A stretch of 36,523 bases of DNA from Phycisphaerae bacterium (GCA_030429365.1 JAUIEW010000019.1:1-36523); one strand, 5' to 3'; positions 8,279-16,699 are shown, counted from the first letter of the stretch. Program-made: numbers and translations. Notes: generated by a model not told the origin, from the letters alone.

Positions 8279-9403
8279 ATGCTATTTCAGCCGCCCATCG
8301 CCCCGAGTTATTCCAAGCTTTCGCCCGAAGAAATCGCGGAGCAAATCCGCGAGCACAAGCGCAACTTCGGCGACCGACTCGTCATCCTCGGGCACCACTA
8401 TCAGCAGGACGATGTCCTCGAATTCGCCGACTTCACCGGCGACAGCCTCAAACTCTCGCAGATCGCGGCCAAGCAAAATGCGGCTGAGTTCGTGGTGTTT
8501 TGCGGCGTGCACTTCATGGCTGAGTCGGCTGACATCCTCACTGACGACTCGGTGAAAGTGATTCTGCCCGATCTGTCGGCTGGCTGCTCCATGGCAGACA
8601 TGGCCGCCCTCGACCAACTCGAAGACGCATGGGCGTTTCTCGCCGAATCAACCGACGCGAAAATCACCCCCATCACCTACGTCAACTCCGCGGCTAGCAT
8701 CAAGGCGTTTTGCGGGATGCACGACGGCGCATGTTGCACGAGCAGCAATGCGGCGATGGTGCTCGAATGGGCGTTCAAACAAGGCGATAAAGTCATCTTC
8801 CTGCCCGATCAACACCTCGGGCGCAACACGGCTTACGCGATGGGCATCCCGCTCGACGACATGGTGGTCTACGATCCGAAAGAACCCGACGGCGGATTAT
8901 CAGCGGAGCAGGCCGGCGCCGCGAAAGTGATTTTGTGGAAGGGACATTGCAGCGTGCACCAGTTGTTCAATGCCGCGCAGTGCGATGCCATCCGCGCCAA
9001 CGAACCCGATCGCAAAATCCTCGTCCATCCCGAATGCAGTTGGGAAGTCGTCCAGAAAGCCGACCTGGCTGGCAGCACCGAATTCATCATCAACACGATC
9101 GAGCAAGCGCCGAAGGGCAGCAAGTGGGCGATCGGTACCGAAGTGCATCTCGTCAACCGCCTGACCAACACGCACACCGACAAGGACGTGCGTTCGCTCG
9201 CGACGATCCAATGCTTGTGCACGACGATGTATCGCATCAGTCCGACGCAGCTTTTGTGGAGCCTCGACGAACTGGCTGACGGCAGGGTCTCCAATCAGAT
9301 CAGCGTACACGCCGAGGTCAAACGCTGGGCCAACGTCGCGCTCGAACGAATGCTCACCAATGTGTCATCTACCCCCAAGGCGATCTCGGGCCACATCGAA
9401 TAA
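8279..9403 (+). CDS. nadA: Quinolinate synthase
   Basis: This is a 374-residue enzyme that condenses iminoaspartate with dihydroxyacetone phosphate to quinolinate in de novo NAD synthesis, using a [4Fe-4S] cluster. Visible motifs are GHHYQQDDV (39-46), GDSLKLS, FCGVHFMAE, GCSMADM (Cys103), GHCSVHQLF (Cys224), HPECSWEV and QCLCTTMYRI (Cys312, Cys314). The spacing of Cys103, Cys224 and Cys314 matches the long Bacillus-type enzymes, so these are the probable cluster ligands. GGAG is 13 bases before the ATG, rather far. nadB and nadC are not in the window. About 190 bp separates it from hemW. Confidence 0.97.
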   Translation: MLFQPPIAPSYSKLSPEEIAEQIREHKRNFGDRLVILGHHYQQDDVLEFADFTGDSLKLSQIAAKQNAAEFVVFCGVHFMAESADILTDDSVKVILPDLSAGCSMADMAALDQLEDAWAFLAESTDAKITPITYVNSAASIKAFCGMHDGACCTSSNAAMVLEWAFKQGDKVIFLPDQHLGRNTAYAMGIPLDDMVVYDPKEPDGGLSAEQAGAAKVILWKGHCSVHQLFNAAQCDAIRANEPDRKILVHPECSWEVVQKADLAGSTEFIINTIEQAPKGSKWAIGTEVHLVNRLTNTHTDKDVRSLATIQCLCTTMYRISPTQLLWSLDELADGRVSNQISVHAEVKRWANVALERMLTNVSSTPKAISGHIE

Positions 9404-9501
9404 GCCACGCAAATGAAGAACGCGCAATACTCACTGCGTCGCTCCCACACCCGCTGCGGGAAAACGCTCGCGACATTTCCGTTGATGGCTATAATGCCGC
9501 G

Positions 9502-10041
9502 ATGGAAACCGACATTGATCGAATTCTGATTACCGACCGCGAACTGGCTCAGCGCGTCAAGGAACTGGCTTCCCAGATTGCTGCGTGTTATCCCGACGAG
9601 GATACGGGGCTGATTCTCGTACCCATTTTGTCGGGTTCGATCATTTTCCTGGCGGATCTAATTCGCCACATGCCGATAAAAATGAAGCTGGGGATGATGA
9701 CTGTGTCCAGCTATTCCGGCGCGACCACCGAATCGCAAGGTCCCAAGCTGGAGATGGACCTCGAAGAAGACATCCACGATCAGCATGTGCTGGTGGTCGA
9801 TGACATCCTCGATACGGGCAAGACGCTTCGCTTCGTTCGCAGCAAATTGAGCGAGCGAAACCCAAGATCGATTCGGACGGCTGTCCTGCTGCGTAAACCG
9901 GAAAAAGCACCGCCCGACGTGACAGCCGACTTCGTCGGGTTTGAAATTGCGGATGAATTTGTCGTAGGGTATGGCCTCGACTATGACGACCACTATCGAA
10001 ATTTCCCGCACATTGCCGTCCTCAAACCGGATTGCTATTGA
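9502..10041 (+). CDS. hpt: Hypoxanthine(-guanine) phosphoribosyltransferase
   Basis: This is a 179-residue type I phosphoribosyltransferase that salvages hypoxanthine and/or guanine with PRPP. The PRPP-binding signature VLVVDDILDTGKT is at 96-108. The first loop LVPILSGSIIFLADL (39-53), the flexible-loop MTVSSYSGATTESQG and the C-terminal FVVGYGLDYDDHYRNFPHIAVL with its purine-contacting region are all in order. The LSGS loop replaces the more usual LKGA/LKGS. No clear Shine-Dalgarno sequence is seen. The last 71 bp overlap the predicted start of the PH-domain gene, suggesting coupled translation. Confidence 0.95.
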   Translation: METDIDRILITDRELAQRVKELASQIAACYPDEDTGLILVPILSGSIIFLADLIRHMPIKMKLGMMTVSSYSGATTESQGPKLEMDLEEDIHDQHVLVVDDILDTGKTLRFVRSKLSERNPRSIRTAVLLRKPEKAPPDVTADFVGFEIADEFVVGYGLDYDDHYRNFPHIAVLKPDCY

Positions 10042-10633
10042 GCACGCGCCGCCCCGGGTTGTCGCCGATGCGCGCCGATTCAGCGCTGCGGCTGTCAAGA
10101 CACCGGCAGTCTCCTCCGACGAATCCCTCTCCATCGCCGAGCAAATCATCGACGGCGGTGAAACGGTGTTGCTGGCCATCAAGCCTTCGCTGTGGTTCGT
10201 TTTGTTTGATTCCGCGCGATGGATCTTTCTCGGCGGTACGCTGCTTTTGATTTCGATCTTTTCGTCGTTTCAGGTCGCGGGTATCTCGCGGCAGACGATC
10301 GGGCAGATCGGTGCGGCGATCATCATCATCCGTACGGGCATGGCCTTCTTGCGGTGGGTGTCGCGATTTTACATTCTAACGAACCGCCGGGTCATGCGCG
10401 TCCGCGGCGTGTTCAAAGTTGACATCCTCTCGTGCCCGCTGCTTTCAATCCGCCGAACCGAAATCACCATCGGTCCGCATGAAAGAATGACACGACTTGG
10501 CACTATCCTGTTCGCATCCGACGAAGTCCCCTGCGACGACTTCCACTGGTTCCAGATCAACAAGGTCGAGGAAGTCCACGAACGCATCCGCCGAGCCATC
10601 AACCGCGCGTCAGACGAACAACCGCACATCTGA
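9971..10633 (+). CDS. Membrane protein with bacterial PH (bPH_2/DUF304-like) domain
   Basis: This is up to 220 residues. Two hydrophobic helices (WFVLFDSARWIFLGGTLLLI and GQIGAAIIIIRTGMAFL) precede the segment FYILTNRRVMRVRGVFKVDILSCPLLSIRRTEI, which has the YxLTNRRV(x)R(x)G pattern of bacterial PH-domain membrane proteins. It ends with FHWFQINKVEEVHERIRRAI. The family has no settled function. The start is uncertain: the ATGs at 9971 and 9983 both lie inside hpt, and no other good start occurs before the conserved region. It ends 14 bp before a REP-like inverted repeat. Confidence 0.75.
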   Translation: MASTMTTTIEISRTLPSSNRIAIEHAPPRVVADARRFSAAAVKTPAVSSDESLSIAEQIIDGGETVLLAIKPSLWFVLFDSARWIFLGGTLLLISIFSSFQVAGISRQTIGQIGAAIIIIRTGMAFLRWVSRFYILTNRRVMRVRGVFKVDILSCPLLSIRRTEITIGPHERMTRLGTILFASDEVPCDDFHWFQINKVEEVHERIRRAINRASDEQPHI

Positions 10634-10647
10634 GATATATGCATCGC

Positions 10648-10711
10648 GTAGGGTGGGCCGTGCCCACCAGTCGTTATGCACACAAACTGCGGTGGGCACG
10701 GCTCACCCTAC
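10648..10711. repeat. REP-like long inverted repeat (GTAGGGT...ACC arms)
   Basis: Two 21-base arms (10648-10668 and 10691-10711), identical on folding except one G-T pair, flank a 22-base spacer. Each arm begins GTAGGGT and ends CCACC. The arrangement resembles repetitive extragenic palindromes that lie after genes in many bacteria. It sits between the PH-domain gene and trpS. A second element with the same arm length and ends is at 33912-34001. Confidence 0.75.
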
Positions 10712-10784
10712 CCGCATTCCCGCCGCATATTGCAAATAACCGCTTGCTTGGTAGGTTACCGACTTCATTTTTCGGGAGGCGAAC

Positions 10785-11762
10785 ATGCGTGTACTGTCCG
10801 GCATACAATCCAGCGGAAAGCTCCATCTGGGCAATTATCTCGGAGCACTCAAGCAGCACATCGAGCTGCAGGAAGAAAACGAGTGCTTCTACTTCATCGC
10901 CAATTACCACGCGATGACCACCGTCCACGATGCCGACCTCGCCCGCCAACTCACCCGCGACGTCGCCCTCGATTACCTCGCGCTCGGTCTCGATCCAGCG
11001 AAAGCCGCTCTCTACCGCCAGACGGACCTGCCCGAAGTCTGCGAATTGCAGTGGATTCTAAGCTGCGTCACCGGCAAGGGTCTGCTCGAGCGTGCCGTCA
11101 GCTACAAAGACAAACTCGCCAAGGGCCTGCAATCGTCGATGGGGTTGTTTTGCTACCCGGTGCTTCAGGCGGCTGACATCTTGATCGTGGAATCGGACAT
11201 CGTCCCCGTCGGCAAGGATCAGGTGCAGCACATCGAGATGACCGCGGACATGGCCGGTTACTTCAACGGTGCATTCGGCAATGGCGAGGAGATTTTGAAA
11301 GCGCCCGAAGCGCGCCTCAACCAGGCGTTCACCGTTCCCGGTATCGACGGACAGAAAATGTCCAAGAGCTATGGCAACGCCATCGAACTGTTCGACACGC
11401 CGAAGAACAGCAAGAAGCGCATCATGGGCATCGTCACCGACAGCACGCCGGTCGAAGACCCGAAAGATCCGACGACGTGCAACGTGTTCGCGATCCTCAG
11501 CCTGATGGTCGAACCCGACGAACTCGCCGAATGGGAAAAGCGCTATCGCGCCGGCGGCATGGGTTATGGCGACGTCAAAAAGAGACTGGCTGAGCGCTTC
11601 GAAGAAACTTTCGGCCCCGCCCGCGAACGACGCGCCGAACTCGAAAAGGACGAAGCCTACGTCGAAGGCGTCCTCGTCGAAGGCGCCAAGAAAGCACGGG
11701 CTATCGCCGAACCGCTGATGGCCAAGATCCGCGACGCCTGCGGACTGCAAACCGCGAAATAG
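10785..11762 (+). CDS. trpS: Tryptophanyl-tRNA synthetase
   Basis: This 325-residue class I synthetase charges tRNA-Trp. The HIGH-type motif appears as GIQSSGKLHLGNYLGA (6-21), and the KMSKS loop as DGQKMSKSYGN near residue 190. AVSYKDKLAKG, LQAADILI, GKDQVQHIEM and the PEARL-like motif are also present. Length is normal. GGGAGG lies 6 bases before the ATG. It is preceded by the inverted repeat at 10648-10711 and is likely transcribed from its own promoter in that 150-bp gap. Confidence 0.98.
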   Translation: MRVLSGIQSSGKLHLGNYLGALKQHIELQEENECFYFIANYHAMTTVHDADLARQLTRDVALDYLALGLDPAKAALYRQTDLPEVCELQWILSCVTGKGLLERAVSYKDKLAKGLQSSMGLFCYPVLQAADILIVESDIVPVGKDQVQHIEMTADMAGYFNGAFGNGEEILKAPEARLNQAFTVPGIDGQKMSKSYGNAIELFDTPKNSKKRIMGIVTDSTPVEDPKDPTTCNVFAILSLMVEPDELAEWEKRYRAGGMGYGDVKKRLAERFEETFGPARERRAELEKDEAYVEGVLVEGAKKARAIAEPLMAKIRDACGLQTAK

Positions 11763-11918
11763 TAGTAATAGTCAGATAGGGGCTGGATTCCGCAGCGCGG
11801 CGATGGCATCATGGTAGGTACTGACGCCCGCGGCTGACGCTCCTATCACAATTCAATTCGCGCCGTCGCTCGGGCTGTCGAATGGGTTTCCAAATCTTTC
11901 GACACGAAGGGCCAAGCC

Positions 11919-12461
11919 ATGCTCGATCCACGTTCGCCCGATTTCAAACCGGTCATCGAAACCGCAGACGATGCTGCCGCCTCAAGAGAATCCAAAGAAT
12001 GGACGCCGCAGCGCGGTTTGATCAACGGCATGATCGCGTGCCTCATCGCAGCCGCCGTCATGACCACCGGATGGACCGCCCTGACGTGCAAGGCGCCGAC
12101 CGGATTGCTCTTTCACGTCTGCGACGACCCCAAAGCCACATTCTTCCTCGCGATTATCGGCATCATGATCGGATTTGTGATGACGTGGATCTTGTTCACG
12201 TGCATGCACAAGGCGTCGGGAATGGTGAGCCTGCATTGCACGATCGGCGTAGTGATCGTCGCGCTATTGATGATCCTCGCCCGCCAGATTGCCATCGCCA
12301 GCTTGGGCGTCACGGTCGCCGGCCTTGAGGTCTCCGGCTGGGAGTGGATGGGCATGCGCAGAATCGTCATTTCAAACATCGGCGTGTGGATCGGCGTCGG
12401 CGGTGCGGCATACTTCTTTAACGAAGGCGACTCGTTTATCGAGTTATTCTCCACGTCCTGA
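11919..12461 (+). CDS. Hypothetical four-helix inner-membrane protein
   Basis: This is a 180-residue protein that I do not recognise. After a soluble N-terminus of about 33 residues there are four hydrophobic segments: GLINGMIACLIAAAVMTTGW, ATFFLAIIGIMIGFVMTWILF, CTIGVVIVALLMILARQIAI and IVISNIGVWIGVGGAAYFF. GAAGG lies about 8 bases before the ATG. The stop overlaps the end of the convergent DUF6265-like gene by 18 bp. Confidence 0.65.
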   Translation: MLDPRSPDFKPVIETADDAAASRESKEWTPQRGLINGMIACLIAAAVMTTGWTALTCKAPTGLLFHVCDDPKATFFLAIIGIMIGFVMTWILFTCMHKASGMVSLHCTIGVVIVALLMILARQIAIASLGVTVAGLEVSGWEWMGMRRIVISNIGVWIGVGGAAYFFNEGDSFIELFSTS

Positions 12462-13004
12462 CGATCCGCCAACAACGAGCGACAGCGTCATCGTTTGATT
12501 CACTTCTTTCTCGCGCATCGTGCCGATGACCTGAATCACCAGCTCGTCCGGCTTGGTGCGTTCGTAGATGATCGTGTTGGGAAAATCGTGTTCGGGGTTG
12601 GCGAAGACGACGCGTTTCTTAGCCGCATCGAATTCGGTGAGCTTGAACGTCGTGCTGCTCTTCTTGCCGAATGGGTATGGCGTCAAGACGACTTCGCCCT
12701 CGATGGTCATGAAGTGTTCAAACTCGATCATCACCACGCGATCGCCGCGAAACTCCTTGCTCGAACTCAGGATCATGCCGCCTTCCGGCGTCGTGTATGC
12801 CGACTCCCACCGGCCACCGGGAAATGTTCCGATCCAGTTGCCCGCGAGAAAGCCCAACTGCTCGATGGCAACGTCGGGCGTCGAAGCCGCCGTCTTGGAC
12901 TTGGCGTCGGCATCTCCCTTGGGCTCGTCGGCGGCCAACCGATTCAACCCGCTGCCCATCAAGACGCCCAATGCCAGCACTGCGGTCCATGTCGATTTGT
13001 TCAT
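12444..13004 (-). CDS. Exported DUF6265-like protein
   Basis: This is a 186-residue protein with a cleavable-type signal sequence (AVLALGVLMGSGLNRLAADE; a site near Ala-25 is plausible). The mature part has the pattern LGFLAGNWIGTFPGGRWESAY, then GGMILSSSKEFRG, FEHFMTIEGEVVLTPYP and VFANPEHDFPNTIIYER. I associate this with DUF6265, a beta-barrel-like family of unknown function, possibly binding a small hydrophobic ligand. AAGGA is 9 bases before the ATG. It converges with the membrane gene at 11919 and overlaps it by 18 bp. Confidence 0.75.
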   Translation of the reverse strand: MNKSTWTAVLALGVLMGSGLNRLAADEPKGDADAKSKTAASTPDVAIEQLGFLAGNWIGTFPGGRWESAYTTPEGGMILSSSKEFRGDRVVMIEFEHFMTIEGEVVLTPYPFGKKSSTTFKLTEFDAAKKRVVFANPEHDFPNTIIYERTKPDELVIQVIGTMREKEVNQTMTLSLVVGGSSGRGE

Positions 13005-13209
13005 TGCGTTGATTCCTTGTTGGGGATCGATTCCAGATGCCGATTTTAACCTTGACCACCGGCGGACGCACGGACGCCAACTGGCGATGCCGTTCTGACC
13101 GATCGCCGCTCGCGACCCTGTAAGGGCTGAAAATGCCCGGAATCCGCGTCCATCCGCCTCAAGACGCCCCCGTTTCCTTCCGATAAAAAATGAGTTGGCG
13201 CTCGCTTGT

Positions 13210-13226
13210 CACGATCGTGGATCGTG
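13210..13226. promoter_or_regulatory. Dyad upstream of fliM
   Basis: CACGATC-GTG-GATCGTG is a perfect 7-bp inverted repeat about 55 bp before the fliM start. It could be an operator or a leader hairpin. There is no direct evidence for either. Confidence 0.3.
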
Positions 13227-13280
13227 AAGCGGGAGACGGCCCGACACACTCGGATTGTACAGTTTATCCGGAGAGGTTGG

Positions 13281-14336
13281 ATGGCTGACGTTCTTGATCA
13301 AAATGAAGTCGATGCCCTGTTGGCCGCCGTCGATACCGGCAGCGCCGAGGTCACCGAAGCGGCTCAGTCGGCAACATCCTCGCGCAAGGCCTCGAAAGGG
13401 CCGCAAAAGGAATCGCGCACCTACGACTTCAAGCGCCCTGAGCGCGTCAGCAAGGATCAGATGCGCTCGCTGGAGAGTCTGCACGACAGTTTCTCACGAA
13501 ACCTCGGTGCGTCGCTTTCAAGTTTTCTGCGCACGATCGTCGAAGTCCGCGTCTCGACCATCGAACAATTGACCTACAGCGAGTTCATCCACTCGCTTCC
13601 CAACCCGACAAACTTCAACCTGCTTTCATGCGAGCCGCTTGAAGGGCAGATGTGTTTGGAAATCAGCCCGCTGATCATCTACCCGATCATTGACCGATTG
13701 CTTGGGGGATCGAGTAACGAAATCTTCGTCCCGCAGCGCCCGCTCACGTCAATTGAATTGCGATTGATCCAGAAGATGACCGACCGGGCGCTGACCGAGT
13801 TGACGGAAGTCTGGTCCAACCTGATCGAAGTGCGGTTTGGTTTGAGCGAGACGGAAAGCAACCCGCACCTTGTGCAGATCGTCGCACCAAACGAAGTTGT
13901 GGTCGTGATCGGATTCGAACTTCGCATGGGGCCACGCGCCGGAACGATGAGCCTCTGCATTCCGTTTAATGTCATCGAACCGGCGATGTCAAAACTCGCG
14001 ACGCAGGGATGGCTCTCTTACCGCCGAGCCGCCAACCTCGAAGCCCAGACCGACGCCATCATGGACCGGATCGACTCGGCGAAGATCGAAATCTGTGCCG
14101 ACCTGGCCGAAACCACCATGACCGTCGAGGAATTGCTCGCCCTCCAACCCGGCGACATCATTCAGACCACCAAGCCGTCCAAGGAAGAACTGCTCATCCG
14201 CGTCGAAGGCAAGAACAAGTTCGCCGCACTCGTGGGCAGGCATCGCCAAAACCGAGCCGTCAAAATCACCCGGGCCATCAAACCCGGCGACCCGCTCGAA
14301 CGCCCCGTCGGCGAAGTCACCCTAGAACCCACGTAA
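13281..14336 (+). CDS. fliM: Flagellar motor switch protein FliM
   Basis: This is a 351-residue protein. The start at 13281 gives the conserved N-terminal CheY-P-binding peptide LDQNEVDALLAAV (5-17) and has GGAGAGG just upstream; an in-frame extension to 13206 is unlikely. The middle FliM domain follows (RMRSLESLHDSF-type helix, SSFLRTIVEVRVSTIEQLTYSEFI, LIIYPIIDRLLGG, LTELTEVWSNLI). The C-terminal SpoA/FliN-like domain contains TMTVEELLALQPGDIIQTTKPS. FliM forms the C-ring with FliG and FliN and sets the direction of rotation. No other flagellar or chemotaxis structural gene is nearby. The 224 bp after it up to the tRNA contain only a small hairpin. Confidence 0.96.
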   Translation: MADVLDQNEVDALLAAVDTGSAEVTEAAQSATSSRKASKGPQKESRTYDFKRPERVSKDQMRSLESLHDSFSRNLGASLSSFLRTIVEVRVSTIEQLTYSEFIHSLPNPTNFNLLSCEPLEGQMCLEISPLIIYPIIDRLLGGSSNEIFVPQRPLTSIELRLIQKMTDRALTELTEVWSNLIEVRFGLSETESNPHLVQIVAPNEVVVVIGFELRMGPRAGTMSLCIPFNVIEPAMSKLATQGWLSYRRAANLEAQTDAIMDRIDSAKIEICADLAETTMTVEELLALQPGDIIQTTKPSKEELLIRVEGKNKFAALVGRHRQNRAVKITRAIKPGDPLERPVGEVTLEPT

Positions 14337-14388
14337 CGATCAGCCGCACCCAAGTCGCAGATCCCCAGTTCGCAGAAACACAGGGTGC

Positions 14389-14411
14389 CACTGGCCGCTC
14401 GCCAGCCAGTG
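14389..14411. repeat. Small hairpin, possible repeat element
   Basis: CACTGGC (14389-14395) pairs with GCCAGTG (14405-14411) around a 9-base loop, between fliM and the tRNA. It has no T-run, so it is either a weak terminator of fliM or a single REP-type hairpin. Confidence 0.4.
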
Positions 14412-14560
14412 TTCGTCGTGACCACAAGCTGCCAGAGAATTGATCGGTCGTGACCGCCTCCCGCTCATCCGCAGAAGCCGCAAGCAAATTCCGCACCCGC
14501 ACATCTTGACGGTTCGCAAGCCCTGAGCGAGCATAGACCCCCGCACCACAAACGTGCAAA

Positions 14561-14634
14561 GTCCCCGTAGTTCAATCGGATAGAACGCCGGTTTCCGGAG
14601 CCGGAGGTTACAGGTTCGAGTCCTGTCGGGGATA
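14561..14634 (+). tRNA. tRNA-Arg (anticodon CCG)
   Basis: A full cloverleaf folds. The acceptor is GTCCCCG/CGGGGAT with discriminator A (first pair G-T). The D stem is GTTC/GAAC. The anticodon stem is CCGGT/GCCGG with loop TTCCGGA. The T stem is ACAGG/CCTGT with loop TTCGAGT. The anticodon is CCG, reading CGG. CCA is not encoded. The 3' 27 bases overlap, on the other strand, the end of the zinc-ribbon gene at 14608. Confidence 0.95.
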
Positions 14635-15060
14635 TGGGTTGGGCTGTTCACCCGCCACTTCCATCCCACATTCGGGACAGACGCCGCTGACATTACCGGT
14701 TAGATTGTAGCCGCAATCATTGCATTTGCCTGCTTCAGGTCGGCGACACTGGCCGCACAACTCGACAATGCGCACGATCGTATACCATTGCACTCCACCC
14801 AAAAGCAGCGCCGTCAGGAACGGGAGGGTGACAAAGCGAAATTGCACGCCCAAATCCAATGGTAGGAGCCATCCATCAAGCGGGAAGTAAAACCAAGCCA
14901 TGGGAAAATCGATCAGAAGGAAGATAAGCCACAAATCGGACGTGCCGGCTCCAAACTTCCCCCAGCTTTGGATGACAATCAGTAACACAAGGATGGCCAG
15001 CAAGGAGTGGATCGCGACAACCCAACGCGCAACACTGCGTCTTGAAGTTTCACGAGCCAC
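14608..15060 (-). CDS. Zinc-ribbon-tailed membrane protein
   Basis: This is a 150-residue protein. Hydrophobic segments are at about 12-30 ([20 protein letters not shown]), 42-60 ([19 protein letters not shown]) and 72-90 ([14 protein letters not shown]), followed by a cytoplasmic-type ribbon [20 protein letters not shown]. An extra CGQC lies just before it. CX2C-X11-CX2C suggests one structural zinc. The function of this family is unknown. The last residues ([10 protein letters not shown]) are encoded by DNA antisense to the 3' part of the tRNA-Arg gene, so the original C-terminus may have been replaced. It is first of four leftward ribbon genes between here and 16.7 kb. Confidence 0.7.
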   Translation of the reverse strand: MARETSRRSVARWVVAIHSLLAILVLLIVIQSWGKFGAGTSDLWLIFLLIDFPMAWFYFPLDGWLLPLDLGVQFRFVTLPFLTALLLGGVQWYTIVRIVELCGQCRRPEAGKCNDCGYNLTGNVSGVCPECGMEVAGEQPNPYPRQDSNL

Positions 15061-15090
15061 AACAGCGCCTCCGCTCCATCGGCGTGCCTG

Positions 15091-15543
15091 CTAGGGGTTC
15101 ACGTTCGTTCCGCACTCCGGACAAACACCGCTGGCATTGCCGGTGAGGTTGTAGCCACAATTCTGACAACCGCTCTCAAGACGGCGGTCCAGCCGCCATG
15201 CGAATACTGTGGCGATCAATGTTGGAAGAAGAATCATCCAAATCGGCACAAGGAAGCCGTGAAGAAAACCACCATGTTTCGCATTCACGAGCCACCAATT
15301 CACGGATTCATTTCGTGAAATGATCCAACGTGCGCGGGTTCGGCACTTGCCCTGCACCATTGACTTTCTTGGGTAATCATTTCGCCAACCGCCCACCATG
15401 CCGCCGCAAGCTGTTGCTCCCCAACCATTTCCCCTGTAGACGATGTCGATACAAAGAGTCACACACCATGTGGCAATCAGCAGCGCGACCGACAAAAGGC
15501 CCACCCACTTAAGAATGCGTCGTCTTGGTATTCTCCGTTTCAT
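15091..15543 (-). CDS. Zinc-ribbon-tailed membrane protein (MKRRIP type, copy 1)
   Basis: This is a 150-residue protein. A basic start MKRRIPRRRILKWVGL leads into helix 1 (about 12-33). A non-hydrophobic middle of about 60 residues follows, then helix 2 (GFLVPIWMILLPTLIATVFAW), a short arginine stretch and the ribbon [20 protein letters not shown] at the C-terminus. The N-terminus and the upstream 29 bases are nearly identical to the gene at 16247, so the two are paralogues. The loop between the helices would be outside the cytoplasm and is the part that differs. No function is known. Confidence 0.7.
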   Translation of the reverse strand: MKRRIPRRRILKWVGLLSVALLIATWCVTLCIDIVYRGNGWGATACGGMVGGWRNDYPRKSMVQGKCRTRARWIISRNESVNWWLVNAKHGGFLHGFLVPIWMILLPTLIATVFAWRLDRRLESGCQNCGYNLTGNASGVCPECGTNVNP

Positions 15544-15564
15544 ACCGCCCCATTATCCACCGCT
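15536..15564 (-). repeat. Shared 5' sequence of the MKRRIP gene pair (copy 1)
   Basis: These 29 bases span the start codon and upstream region and are identical to 16692-16720. They include a GGATAAT run and GGGGCGGT just before the ATG, which may serve as promoter and ribosome-binding sequence. It marks duplication of the gene together with its control region. Confidence 0.75.
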
Positions 15565-15658
15565 CCGCACGATCGCCAAGGCTTTCGCTCGGAACGGTTC
15601 TCATAGGCTTATCCATGCTTCGATGTCGGACTGTAGCTCGCGGTCGATCTCGTGCGCG

Positions 15659-16174
15659 TCACTTTGGTTCGGCCTTTCTTGTTGCCGTGCCGCATTCGGG
15701 GCACCTGCCGCTTTGATTTCCTCGTAAGGAATAACCGCATTCGATGCACTGCCTCCGGTCGCGGCGGCGCTCTCGGGTCATCGACTTTAGGCTTGAGAAG
15801 ACCGAAAGCGCGACAAGGACTGAGACAAAAAGAATCGGAAGCGCCGACAGCATCCAGTCCATGGCGAAGATCAACCCCAGCGCTGCCAACAGAACGGTGA
15901 ACACAACCACAAGCCCCACGCCCCGGCGAATCGGCGATGTCAATTCGCGAATGCGTTCGACGCTTGCGGCTTCATGTTCGCCGATGATCTGCTTGGCCCG
16001 AGCCGCCTGTGCATCATCGACCGCGAGTTCGACAAAATAGTACACCTTGGTGCCCGGTCCGGGCGACATGTCCGGATCGCCCACAAACGTCGACGCGATC
16101 CCGTGATGGCTTAGAAGGTCTCGGATCGCAAATAGATCGGGTCGGCTTCGTGCTTTGTAAATGATCGTCTGCAT
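15659..16174 (-). CDS. DUF2007-like domain, two helices and zinc ribbon
   Basis: This is a 171-residue protein starting at the ATG at 16174 (GAGAG 5 bases upstream). Residues 1-70 (MQTIIYKARSRPDLFAIRDLL, GIASTFVGDPD, YFVELAVDDAQAARAKQII) resemble DUF2007, a small ferredoxin-like domain annotated as a putative signal transducer. Two membrane helices follow (RRGVGLVVVFTVLLAALGLIF and LSALPILFVSVLVALSVF), then a basic linker and the ribbon CIECGYSLRGNQSGRCPECG. This is the same tail as its neighbours attached to a different N-terminal domain, so the tail behaves as a module. Confidence 0.75.
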   Translation of the reverse strand: MQTIIYKARSRPDLFAIRDLLSHHGIASTFVGDPDMSPGPGTKVYYFVELAVDDAQAARAKQIIGEHEAASVERIRELTSPIRRGVGLVVVFTVLLAALGLIFAMDWMLSALPILFVSVLVALSVFSSLKSMTRERRRDRRQCIECGYSLRGNQSGRCPECGTATRKAEPK

Positions 16175-16246
16175 CGACACTCTCAGTTGGAATTCAAGAT
16201 CGCCGGAAACCCCTTAGATCATTGTGATAGCTCACCCAAGAATTCC

Positions 16247-16699
16247 TCACTCAACCGATTCCAAGACAGAACTTTCAATCACGGCTCCGCATTCCGGGCA
16301 AACGCCGCTGACATTGCCGGTCAGATCGTAGCCGCAGTGCTTGCAGCCAGTCTTGGGGCGGCGATCCGCACGGCATAGCCAGAACGTCGCGATTACAATC
16401 ATTAGAAATGGATACAGCAGTGGTATGGTCAGGCTGTATTCCGTCCCGGCGGTTAAATAGACCGGCCAATACATCTTGCGAAATGCTCCCGGTTCAAGCC
16501 GGTGATACCACCACGTTGTGGGAAGTCGGTTTGTACCGTTGTACACGTTGACATAACCGCACTTGACCAGAACGCGGGTGGAAGTTCCTTGATAACCAAA
16601 CCCGTGATAAAGCGTGGTGATCCAGAACGGAACAAACGCGAAGCTCAACGTCAGCCCCACCCACTTGAGTATGCGCCGCTTTGGGATTCGCCGTTTCAT
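16247..16699 (-). CDS. Zinc-ribbon-tailed membrane protein (MKRRIP type, copy 2)
   Basis: This is a 150-residue protein, a paralogue of the gene at 15091. It has MKRRIPKRRILKWVGL at the start, helix 1 (LTLSFAFVPFWITTLYHG), a diverged middle of about 65 residues, helix 2 (LTIPLLYPFLMIVIATFWL) and the ribbon [20 protein letters not shown], then a short acidic tail VIESSVLESVE. The same length, ends and upstream sequence indicate duplication followed by change in the loop. The DUF2007-like gene lies between the pair. Function unknown. Confidence 0.7.
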   Translation of the reverse strand: MKRRIPKRRILKWVGLTLSFAFVPFWITTLYHGFGYQGTSTRVLVKCGYVNVYNGTNRLPTTWWYHRLEPGAFRKMYWPVYLTAGTEYSLTIPLLYPFLMIVIATFWLCRADRRPKTGCKHCGYDLTGNVSGVCPECGAVIESSVLESVE

